From positions 1-7,200 of the forward strand of contig CATPCK010000945.1 in the NCBI GenBank assembly GCA_955652655.1: a stretch of 7,200 bases of DNA. Reading direction: 5' to 3'. The first letter of the stretch is position 1. Every line of letters begins with the position of its first letter. The translations under genes were made by a program, and so were the position numbers. A model generated the notes under the pieces. The model did not search any database. It saw nothing but the letters and a program-made list of their open reading frames with translations, and was not told where the DNA came from. The stretch is from an uncultured Ktedonobacteraceae bacterium. GTDB lineage: Bacteria; Chloroflexota; Ktedonobacteria; Ktedonobacterales; Ktedonobacteraceae. Below, piece after piece: positions 1-6,586 of the stretch.

Positions 1-1130
1 ATATCCTCGCGCACAGGACCAATGAGTCGCACGACGTGGTCTCTCTGACTGCTTACCAGCAAATCAGCGTCCACATAGCCCGCATCAACCAGATGCTCAT
101 CTGGAAGCAGAGCTTTTTCTGCAAGCGCTTCGTGAATGGAAGCGGTCACTTCGCTGTCTGGAACGGTAGCAATCGTTGTCTCTACGTGCGTGATCAAATG
201 CACCTGATTCTCTTCACACGTTTCTGTCAAATGAATTTTGTATCCTGTCCAGGTCGTTGTCCGCTTGTTGCCATAATGTGCTTCAGGATCGTAGGGGGAA
301 TCCTGGCGCAGGCTGGCAGGCGGTAAATCCTCTTTCGACCGTAAGCGCATCTGCCCCTCTTCCTTAAAGAACTGATGCACCCATGTTTGCCGAAGAACCT
401 GGATCGCCGGGACTTCACGCAGCCAGACCGGCGCGGCCTCGTCATAGACGCGAGAGAGCAGGAGTGATCCATCTATCCCAATCACTTCGGCATACTGTTT
501 CCGTTCAGCCTCCCCTTTGGGAAGGCGATATTCTTCCACGCGATGACTGTAGCGGTCAAACCACTCGCCAGGAACCCAGGCACTGAGCCAGTCAGGAGCA
601 ACGGTGGCAACACTGTTGAGCGCTGCTCTCAGGGTTTCACCAAGACATTCGAGCCGATTGAGCAGCCGGATCGCTGCCAGGACATGCGTCGAGTCGGTTC
701 GTTGTCGCGTTCGTTCTTTGAGCCATCCACGGGCTTTGAACTGCTCAATCATCTGATCAAGCAAAAGCGATCCGGCCTCGTGAGCCAGCAAACGCGTACG
801 GAACTCCGAGAGGACCGAAAAATCAAAGCCAGGATCTGCTAACTCTAACCCTAAGATGTATTTCCAGTCGATTCTGCTGCGCACCGCATCGGCTGCCTGT
901 CGATCTGAGAGACCTTCAATGAATTGAAACAGGCACACCAGTGCCAGTCGCCAGGGCGCAAGTGCAGGCTGTCCAACATTTGGAAACAAAGTGGCAAAGC
1001 AGGGATCTTCATACAACGTTCCCAGCTCATCACGGATACGCAGGTAGAGATTGCCTTTACGAAAGGCAGCGCGAGCCACACGAGCAGTTTCTTCTGGAAC
1101 AGAGCCAATTGTCTGGGGATGCAGTGTCAT
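1..1130 (-). CDS. IS1182-type DDE transposase, 3' end cut by the left window edge
   Basis: The frame is open from an ATG at 1130 to the left edge: 376 codons plus two bases, no stop. The product should cut and rejoin the ends of its own insertion sequence. Visible domains are an N-terminal DUF772-type region (about residues 15-120, with FQFIEGLSDRQAADAVRSRI) and the start of the DDE catalytic domain. The first Asp is probably D146 in RTDSTHVLAAI, where relatives often have DGT. The second is probably D349 in HLVDAGY. The stretch DPEAHYGNKRTTTWTGYK (281-298) is typical of this group. The catalytic Glu and the C-terminus lie outside the window, so intactness cannot be judged. The start is supported by GAGGAG at 1140-1145, nine bases upstream. 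Family assignment is from recognised motifs; IS5-like relatives are the alternative. It sits downstream of the response regulator in the same orientation. Confidence 0.9.
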   Translation of the reverse strand, partial: MTLHPQTIGSVPEETARVARAAFRKGNLYLRIRDELGTLYEDPCFATLFPNVGQPALAPWRLALVCLFQFIEGLSDRQAADAVRSRIDWKYILGLELADPGFDFSVLSEFRTRLLAHEAGSLLLDQMIEQFKARGWLKERTRQRTDSTHVLAAIRLLNRLECLGETLRAALNSVATVAPDWLSAWVPGEWFDRYSHRVEEYRLPKGEAERKQYAEVIGIDGSLLLSRVYDEAAPVWLREVPAIQVLRQTWVHQFFKEEGQMRLRSKEDLPPASLRQDSPYDPEAHYGNKRTTTWTGYKIHLTETCEENQVHLITHVETTIATVPDSEVTASIHEALAEKALLPDEHLVDAGYVDADLLVSSQRDHVVRLIGPVRED

Positions 1131-1160
1131 ATCTTTCTTCTCCTCAATACTTTTTTCTGC

Positions 1161-1189
1161 ATCCTACACTCCTTATTGGTCAGTGTCTA
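1161..1189 (-). promoter_or_regulatory. Candidate promoter of the transposase
   Basis: On the minus strand TAGACA (1189-1184, five of six to TTGACA) is followed after 17 bases by TAGGAT (1166-1161, four of six to TATAAT). Transcription would start near 1154 and leave a leader of about 24 bases carrying GAGGAG before the ATG at 1130. This is a consensus match only. The -10 box overlaps the ATG of a tiny upstream frame (1162-1127), so both cannot be used from this start site. Confidence 0.35.
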
Positions 1190-1357
1190 TTGGATAGGAG
1201 ATTCGCCAACTGTATCAGCAATTGGACGAAAACCAACGTTAAGAGACGACCCCGTGGGAGATGCAGTTGAGGGCTTTTATCTCAAGCTCTCCTGGCTTCC
1301 TGCGCGTCCCTGGAACATACATGCTTTCGTTCTACTGTCCACGGACCTCTCTTCATG

Positions 1358-2014
1358 CTAGATCCTCCGTTCACCTCCCAAACCGGCATCCCGTGCCCGC
1401 AGCATGGCCTGCGCACGGTCCACTACCTGCAGCTTGCTGAAAATGTTGGAGACATTGTTGCGTACCGTCTTTGGACTGAGCACAAGCCGTTCTGCAATCG
1501 TCGTATTGGTGTAGCCCTGGGCAAGCAGTGTGAGGATTTCACGCTCTCGGTCTGTCAGGTCGGGAAAGGCTCGCGGAACTGTTGGTTCAAGGGTGGAAAA
1601 GTAATGCATCAATCGCTGAGCGATCGCTGCACTAAAGATCGCTCCCCCAGTGTTGACAGTGCGAATGGCCCCCAGGATTTCGTCCCGATCGGCTCCTTTG
1701 AGCAGATAGCCGCGTGCTCCGGCCTGCATGGCCGCGAAGACCGAGGCATCATCTTCGTACATGGTCAGCACCAGGATGCCAATATGTGGACTGGTCGAGA
1801 TAATCTGTCGCGTGGCTTCAATGCCGTTGAGTTTCGGCATGCGAACATCCATCAGAATCACATCGGGTTGCAGCGTGGTCGCCATGCTGACCGTCTCTGC
1901 ACCGTTCGTGGTCTCTCCTACGACCGACATCTCGGCAGCCGAGGTGAGCAGGACGCGCAGTCCATCACGAAACACCGGGTGGTCATCAGCGATGAGAATC
2001 TGGATCTGCTCCAT
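1358..2014 (-). CDS. NarL/LuxR-family response regulator
   Basis: This 218-residue protein is the usual length for a NarL-type regulator: a phosphoreceiver domain followed by a LuxR-type helix-turn-helix. In the receiver (about residues 4-120) the acidic pair is D10-D11, the phosphorylated residue is D56 in ILMDVRMPKLNG, and the switch residues are T84 and K106 (the latter in GYLLKGA). The DNA-binding domain spans about 153-212, with LTDREREILTLLAQG and the recognition helix near SPKTVRNNVSNIFSKL. It should be phosphorylated by the kinase encoded just upstream and then bind promoters as a dimer. The start at 2014 is chosen over an in-frame start at 2056 because AAGGAG (2027-2022) lies exactly seven bases before it. 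The gene begins inside the kinase gene, overlapping it by 29 bases, which suggests translational coupling. The targets are unknown. Confidence 0.95.
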   Translation of the reverse strand: MEQIQILIADDHPVFRDGLRVLLTSAAEMSVVGETTNGAETVSMATTLQPDVILMDVRMPKLNGIEATRQIISTSPHIGILVLTMYEDDASVFAAMQAGARGYLLKGADRDEILGAIRTVNTGGAIFSAAIAQRLMHYFSTLEPTVPRAFPDLTDREREILTLLAQGYTNTTIAERLVLSPKTVRNNVSNIFSKLQVVDRAQAMLRARDAGLGGERRI

Positions 2015-4127
2015 GCTCGTGCTCCTTCGTTGAGAGACCACCAACGCCACTCTCATGGCTAGCTTCGCTCAGGTGGTCTGCAATGCATTCCTTTGGAAAG
2101 GGAAAACGGGCGAGCACACACGTCCCGCCTGCTGTTCCTGGCTGAATGTCACAGGTTCCTCCCAACTCTGCCGCACGCTCACGCATTGAGGTCAGGCCCA
2201 CACCCACCTGGTGTGTTCCTGGGATGCCACACCCGTCATCGCAGACCGCAAGACAGACGACATCTGTACAGGCGATCTGAATGGTACAAGCCGAGGCGTG
2301 AGCATGGCGCACCACATTAGTTAACGCTTCCTGAGCAATGCGATAGAGGGCGACCTCCAGCGCAGCAGAGAAGGGCGGAAGAGGCTCTGGTGCCTCCACC
2401 AGTACCTGTAAGCCAGCATGGTGATAGTGAGACGCTTGCTCTCGCAGCGCTGAGATAAGTCCGAGTTCATCGAGGGTGGGCGGGCGCAGGGCATAGACCA
2501 GACGACGGATATCAGCAATCGCCTGCTGGGTTTGGGCTTTGAGATCGATGAGCAAGGCGTTGGCACCTGGAATATCCTCCGGTAAGAGATGGCGAGCCAC
2601 ATCCAGCTTGATGGTCAGGCTCGCGAGCACGGGACCGAGACCATCATGCAGATCACGCCGGAGACGGCGACGTTCCTCTTCCCGCGCGGTGACCAAGCGT
2701 TCGCGTGAGCGTTGCACGTCAGCTGCCAGGTGGACCGCGTGAACTGCGGCCCCTGCTTGATGGGTCAGGTCAGCGAGCAACCGATGATCGGCAGCAGTGA
2801 AGGCTTCACCGGGAGCCCGTGGAGCAAGCAGCAGTTCGCCCACCGTCTCGGTATGATGCATCAGGGGAAGACGAAGCATGTCGTCCCCGGGGACCCCATA
2901 CGCGGTGAGAATTGAGAACGCCTGCCCTTGCTTCACGGTGATTGCCGCGTAGGGCACCTTGAAGGTATGAGCAATGGTTTCCACCATGGTTGGCAGCATC
3001 GCCTCTGCTGTCAGGGTCGTTTCTAACTGCCGTCCCAGGCGTGAGAGGACTGTATAGGGTTCGTCTCGCTCACCATACAGCAGGCGATTGATGGCTCGTT
3101 GAAGAGCGGTACGCATGGGCTGGAAGAGCACTGCTACCACACCTGTGACCAACAAAGCGAGCAGTGAAGTGAACGGTGTGCCGTTCACCTGAAGCAGGAT
3201 ACCCAGCCCACCCACCATGAACACGTAGAGACCGACGACACTCGCGCTGAGGATGCCATACACGAGCGTGCGATGAATGAGCAGATCAACATCCCAGAGG
3301 TGGTAGCGCAGCATCGCCGCAACCAGTGAAAGAGGCAGGAGCAGCATCGTAAAAACGAGCACGTCAATGGTGGGAGAATCGGCTTGATGGACACTGAGCG
3401 GGGGAAAGAGCAGAGAGATCGTCACCAGCCCGACGCCCACGAACATGAACACGCTCATGCTGAAGAGAAACCATTTGGTTTGCTGTCGCGCTATCGGGCC
3501 TGAGACGCGCCGATAGCGATAGACCTGCGCGATGGTCAAGCAGGCAAGCCCAGCATACAAAAATAATTCAAACCCCAGCTGTGTCTGAGCCGGAAGAGCA
3601 GGGAAGAGAAACAGGGGAAGAGCCATCAGGCTACACCCTATGACGATCCAACGCGTCCACCCTGGCACGAAGCGGCCATCGGGAAAGAGGGCAAAGGTGA
3701 GAAAAATCAAGAGCAAACGGAAAAAATCAATGAGCAGCACAGGCATTTGCCAGGGTGTAACATACAGTTCCAGGGCATTTGCCCCCGCCACAAAGAGCGC
3801 ACCTTGAAGCACACACATCAGGGCGATGAGCAGGGCCAACCAATCATCGGACTTGCGCCAGAAGAGCAGGATGCCAACCAGAATCCACACGAGTGCAGAC
3901 GTGGCACTCAGCGGGTCGAACGTGCAACCTGTGCCGCCATGTGCTGGCTGCACCCCTCCACACACCACCAGAGAACCGATACCGATGATCCCAAGCGCGA
4001 GAGCCGCGAGAATCATCCAACTCATGCGAGCCAGAAGCAGTGAAAGACCGTGCAGATGCGTATTGGATACCCCTGAGAGAGAAGGATGGCGTGTTCTTCT
4101 CTGTGTCGGTGTGACTACCTGCTTCAT
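1986..4127 (-). CDS. Multi-span membrane sensor histidine kinase with GAF and HisKA_3 domains
   Basis: This 713-residue NarX/DesK-type kinase should autophosphorylate on a histidine and pass the phosphate to the adjacent regulator. The N-terminal part (about 38-340) holds roughly nine or ten hydrophobic spans, with linker motifs ALFPDGRFVPGWTRW and ARQQTKWFLF that I associate with Chloroflexota sensors. A GAF-like domain follows (about 353-467). The dimerisation/phosphoacceptor domain (about 475-550) has EEERRRLRRDLHDGLGP with the phosphorylated His494. The ATPase domain (about 588-678) has the N box QEALTNVVRHA (N604), a DDGCGI G1 box and GVGLTSMRERA as G2. All key residues are present. The signal is unknown. 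The start at 4127 is preferred to 4151 because AAGGAG (4140-4135) sits seven bases before it. A tail of about 35 residues after the ATPase fold overlaps the regulator gene. Confidence 0.95.
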   Translation of the reverse strand: MKQVVTPTQRRTRHPSLSGVSNTHLHGLSLLLARMSWMILAALALGIIGIGSLVVCGGVQPAHGGTGCTFDPLSATSALVWILVGILLFWRKSDDWLALLIALMCVLQGALFVAGANALELYVTPWQMPVLLIDFFRLLLIFLTFALFPDGRFVPGWTRWIVIGCSLMALPLFLFPALPAQTQLGFELFLYAGLACLTIAQVYRYRRVSGPIARQQTKWFLFSMSVFMFVGVGLVTISLLFPPLSVHQADSPTIDVLVFTMLLLPLSLVAAMLRYHLWDVDLLIHRTLVYGILSASVVGLYVFMVGGLGILLQVNGTPFTSLLALLVTGVVAVLFQPMRTALQRAINRLLYGERDEPYTVLSRLGRQLETTLTAEAMLPTMVETIAHTFKVPYAAITVKQGQAFSILTAYGVPGDDMLRLPLMHHTETVGELLLAPRAPGEAFTAADHRLLADLTHQAGAAVHAVHLAADVQRSRERLVTAREEERRRLRRDLHDGLGPVLASLTIKLDVARHLLPEDIPGANALLIDLKAQTQQAIADIRRLVYALRPPTLDELGLISALREQASHYHHAGLQVLVEAPEPLPPFSAALEVALYRIAQEALTNVVRHAHASACTIQIACTDVVCLAVCDDGCGIPGTHQVGVGLTSMRERAAELGGTCDIQPGTAGGTCVLARFPFPKECIADHLSEASHESGVGGLSTKEHEHGADPDSHR
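2022..2027 (-). promoter_or_regulatory. Ribosome binding site of the response regulator, inside the kinase gene
   Basis: AAGGAG is placed seven bases before the ATG at 2014. It is also read as Lys-Glu codons near the kinase C-terminus (KEHEHGADPDSHR). Ribosomes finishing the kinase pass over this site, consistent with coupled synthesis of the pair. It decides the regulator start. Confidence 0.75.
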
Positions 4128-4134
4128 AGGACCT

Positions 4135-4140
4135 CTCCTT
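4135..4140 (-). promoter_or_regulatory. Ribosome binding site of the histidine kinase
   Basis: AAGGAG lies seven bases before the ATG at 4127. The alternative upstream ATG at 4151 would place this motif inside the coding region and has no comparable site of its own. It therefore sets the kinase start. Confidence 0.75.
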
Positions 4141-4188
4141 TTCTCATACATGGATGCTCACGCGTATCGATCAACACTTCTGTTTGGT

Positions 4189-4218
4189 ATTCTACTCGAT
4201 GAGAAGCTGTGCTGCCAG
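4189..4218 (-). promoter_or_regulatory. Candidate promoter of the kinase-regulator operon
   Basis: On the minus strand CTGGCA (4218-4213, four of six to TTGACA) is followed after 18 bases by TAGAAT (4194-4189, five of six to TATAAT). The start site would be near 4182, giving a leader of about 55 bases before the ATG at 4127. The -35 box lies inside one arm of a perfect 12-bp inverted repeat, a position where a bound protein could block or aid RNA polymerase. This is a consensus match only. Confidence 0.35.
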
Positions 4219-4257
4219 CAGGAGGGCCTTCAGCACGCTCTTGCATGCTGGCAGCAC
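4209..4257. repeat. Perfect 12-bp inverted repeat upstream of the histidine kinase
   Basis: GTGCTGCCAGCA at 4209-4220 is exactly complementary to TGCTGGCAGCAC at 4246-4257, separated by 25 bases. No T-run follows on either strand, so it is not an ordinary intrinsic terminator. One arm covers the candidate -35 box of the kinase operon. The loop holds a further CAGCAC (4231-4236), which could pair with GTGCTG at 4209-4214 instead, so two mutually exclusive hairpins are possible in RNA. It may be an operator, an RNA element, or chance. Confidence 0.6.
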
Positions 4258-4311
4258 GCGCCTCTCCTCTCCTCACAACTCATCCGGTTTCACGCTCTCG
4301 TGTATTTCTTT

Positions 4312-4641
4312 TTACTTCATACGCGAGGCAACGATTGCAGGGGGCTGAGTTGCAGAAGATCCCTGCGCTTCTCCCGTAGTGGCACGATACTCTCTCTTCG
4401 TCGTGCGTCGTTGGATGAATGCGATGACGATGAGCGTCAGCAACCCAATGATGCAGAGGGAGGCAAAGCTGTCGCCTCGTGCCCACTGATTTCTGCGATC
4501 ACAAGTAACCCATTTGTCGCGTGCTGCACAACGCGCATTGGTGGCTTTCCCCGCAACTGCGTCGTCCTCTAGTTCACTCATGACCAAGTTCCCGCGTTGG
4601 AACAGAACCAACGGACTATCCACCGCAAAAGGTTCAGCCAC
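4312..4641 (-). CDS. Possible small single-span membrane protein, unknown function
   Basis: A 109-codon frame starts at a GTG (4641) and ends in TAA at 4312; an internal ATG at 4581 would give 89 residues. I do not recognise the family. The visible structure is a charged N-terminal part with cysteines at 38 and 47, one strong membrane span at about 59-76 (FASLCIIGLLTLIVIAFI), then a basic stretch QRRTTKR and a polar tail. The basic residues suggest a cytoplasmic C-terminus. It lies 32 bases after the broken CPBP gene, in the same direction, and 184 bases before the kinase. Support for the start is weaker than for its neighbours: AAGGGA sits six bases before the GTG and no good site precedes the ATG. 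If it is not real, 4128-4673 is a 546-base stretch with no gene except possible control elements. Confidence 0.4.
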   Translation of the reverse strand: MAEPFAVDSPLVLFQRGNLVMSELEDDAVAGKATNARCAARDKWVTCDRRNQWARGDSFASLCIIGLLTLIVIAFIQRRTTKREYRATTGEAQGSSATQPPAIVASRMK

Positions 4642-4673
4642 AACACGTCCCTTTCCACTCGCACACGGGGCCT

Positions 4674-5521
4674 TTAACCCACTACGGTGCCAAAAGCTTC
4701 ATCGGCCCGACTGAATTCATCTGCACTGTCGAGATGACGGTGATCGAAGAGATACACTGTCACCGCCATAAGCACATACGCGATGGTAAAGAGCAGGCCT
4801 AGGCGCGCCTGGTCCGGACCCTGCACCATGTGGAAGAAGAACTCGCCGCCAGTCGTATTGAGCATCGCATGCCAGATCGCCGCAAGGAGCCACACCCGGC
4901 CGCTGCGACGGAAGAGCCACAGCATGAGGAACTGGAACGCGATGTCCCCGCCGATGCCCAGGGTCCACGACAGATGGCCACTAATCATGAGCGGCAGTTG
5001 CCAGAAGACACGGATGGCAGCCAGGATCAACCAGGCGTTGATGAAGGTATGACGGCGCAGTAGTGGCGCGGCGAAAGCCGTCCAGCCGACCTCTTCGCCA
5101 ATGCCGACCAGGAGCAGGTAGACAACGAATACGCCAGGAAGGTCGGTCCATTTGGAGAGTTGAGACGCTGTGGGCAGCGGTGCGCCAAATGCGGAGTTGG
5201 CCAGCACCGCGGCATCACGATCACCACGGGAGCCACAAAGGCCAGGATGTACCACCCAGGCGCTGCGCGGAACGTCGTGAGCCGACGCCACCAGGTTTTG
5301 AGGCCCGCGCGGCCCAGGAATGCCGATACGATTGCTGCGGCGACCAGCGGCCCGAACGGCCAATTGGTAGGTGAGCCGTTGTCCCCTACTGCTGCGAAAA
5401 TGTAGGGTATCCACCCCACAAGGCACGCCAGGATGACGAAGAACGCCAGTGGACGCACCTCATCCAGCTTGAACCACATACTGTCCTTTTGACGCTTGAG
5501 AATGACTTGATTCTCTTTCAT
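4674..5521 (-). pseudogene. CPBP-family intramembrane protease gene, frameshifted and with altered motifs
   Basis: Two overlapping frames together encode a normal-length CPBP (Abi/CAAX-type) membrane protein of about 282 residues. The first runs from the ATG at 5521 (MKENQVILKR) through APVVIV, then turns into unlike sequence and stops at 5027. The second carries AAVLANSAFGAPLP onward to the stop at 4674. The switch needs one added base near 5211-5225, so this copy appears to have lost one. Family motifs are only partly kept, in composite numbering: the Glu pair E143-E144 is present, but EEVGWT has Thr148 where Arg is usual; the second motif reads FWQLP with Gln175 where metal-binding His is usual; the third, WHAMLN (H218, N222), is intact. 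Spans fit a polytopic membrane protein. AAAGGAG seven bases before the ATG supports the start. It follows the hydrolase by 39 bases. A sequencing error could explain the shift, but not the substitutions. Confidence 0.8.
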
Positions 5522-5560
5522 GGTTGTTCTCCTTTGAGAGAAGGGAGTATTTCGACACGA

Positions 5561-6586
5561 TTAGTTGCCCGTAGGCGTGGCTTGAACGACGTGTTGTGCA
5601 GCCGCGATGACCAGCTCGGGCTGATCGAACATGATCGCGTGACCGCTCTGGGTAGCGAGCAGATGTGTACTGTTGGTCGAGAGACGGGCGAGGTCGTTTT
5701 GCAGCATTTGCCAGGCGGCATCGAGCGTTTTCCCATGGGTGATGACCACGAGGGGCAGATTCCCAAGCGTGTGTTGTGCTCGCGCAAGACGCACCTGAGT
5801 GATGCTCTGGCTCCATGCCGCACTCTCGTCATACCAGGTTCCACAGAAACGGGTTTGATAGAAGTGCGCTTTCACCACAGGTTGCGTGGCACGTGGGTAC
5901 GCCGTGATGAATGGATCCAGGAAGCCGAACAGGCGGATCATCCCAAAGGGGGCGATGCGTTGACAGGTAGCGAGTTGCGGCTGCCCGTTCTGGACCGCTG
6001 CCTGTGCTGCTGGATCCTGTTCATGTGAGGAGTCAACGAGGACCAGGCCTGCCACCTCGTGTGGGTAGGTGTAGGCATACAGCCGCATATTGAGACCGCC
6101 GAAGGAGTGTCCGACCAACGCATAGGGACCAGGAACACCTGCTTTCGCAAGCAGGGTATGCAATTCTCTGACGATGCGCCCACTGGTGCGCGGTTGCGGA
6201 CCGGAATCACTCCAGCCATAGCCTGCCCGGTCATAGGAACACACCCGTGCGAAGGCCGCTACACCAGGTTGCACGAGACTCCAATCCAGGGAAGAGCCAC
6301 CATTGCCAGCATCCAGAATGACAGTCGGACTTCTCGAATTGCCTGCGCTTGTCCCTCCAGTACAACGAATGTGTAAACGAAAGCCGCCCACATCCACAAG
6401 GCTGCCAGGTGGGGAATAGGAGGATGAATCAACAGCACTGACACTGGCTTGATACAGCAGTCCTATCCCTGCCACGAGCGTGAGCAGGACGACCAGCACG
6501 AGCAGGACGCGGAAGATTCTCTGCCTCACCGTTTTTTCCTTCGCGGGCAGGGGGCGAGCAGAGGTCTTCGTCATCGGCGCACTCAT
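5561..6586 (-). CDS. Membrane-anchored alpha/beta-fold hydrolase
   Basis: This 341-residue protein has a basic N-terminus and one hydrophobic span (about 24-46), probably an uncleaved anchor that places the catalytic domain outside the cytoplasm. The domain (about 60-335) shows an HG-like oxyanion region, LDAGNGGSSLDW (91-102); the segment CSYDRAGYGWSD (116-127); the nucleophile elbow GHSFGG with Ser161; and a C-terminal SGHAIMFDQPELV with probable catalytic His316. The acid is less certain: D185 in LVLVDSSHE, or a residue near 285-290. Esterase, lipase or peptidase activity is possible and the substrate cannot be read from the sequence. The start is firm: AAGGAGG (6600-6594) lies seven bases upstream and the ATG shares four bases (ATGA) with the stop of the CPBP gene before it. 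The two are probably co-translated. Confidence 0.92.
   Translation of the reverse strand: MSAPMTKTSARPLPAKEKTVRQRIFRVLLVLVVLLTLVAGIGLLYQASVSAVDSSSYSPPGSLVDVGGFRLHIRCTGGTSAGNSRSPTVILDAGNGGSSLDWSLVQPGVAAFARVCSYDRAGYGWSDSGPQPRTSGRIVRELHTLLAKAGVPGPYALVGHSFGGLNMRLYAYTYPHEVAGLVLVDSSHEQDPAAQAAVQNGQPQLATCQRIAPFGMIRLFGFLDPFITAYPRATQPVVKAHFYQTRFCGTWYDESAAWSQSITQVRLARAQHTLGNLPLVVITHGKTLDAAWQMLQNDLARLSTNSTHLLATQSGHAIMFDQPELVIAAAQHVVQATPTGN

Larger units (their letters stand above)
1..1250 (-). mobile_element. IS1182-like insertion sequence, partial; right boundary approximate
   Basis: The transposase frame defines the element. Its left part lies outside the window, so the two terminal inverted repeats cannot be compared. 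The right end must fall between the transposase start (1130) and the stop of the response regulator (1358). The AT-richer stretch around 1221-1245, containing attggacgaaaaccaacgtt, is a plausible terminal repeat on appearance only. The end coordinate given is an estimate. No target duplication can be shown. Confidence 0.5.

Noticed and set aside
851..1108. Minus-strand 85-codon frame
   Set aside because: It is an out-of-frame shadow of the transposase, whose frame runs open from 1130 to the left edge with DUF772 and DDE motifs.
1355..2062. Long plus-strand frame of 235 codons
   Set aside because: It lies exactly opposite the response regulator, whose receiver and helix-turn-helix motifs are unmistakable. 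The plus-strand product has no domain character.
4288..4312. Short CACG/CGTG hairpin followed by a T-rich stretch on the plus strand
   Set aside because: The stem is only four pairs and no plus-strand gene precedes it. On the coding strand there is no T-run, so it is not called as a terminator.
3826..4572. Plus-strand frame of 248 codons
   Set aside because: It is antisense to the kinase N-terminus and then the control region. The composition is rich in Arg, Ser and Pro with no recognisable fold, and no convincing ribosome site was noted.
5489..6028. Plus-strand frame of 179 codons
   Set aside because: It lies opposite the well-supported hydrolase and the start of the CPBP gene, and its product has no motif.
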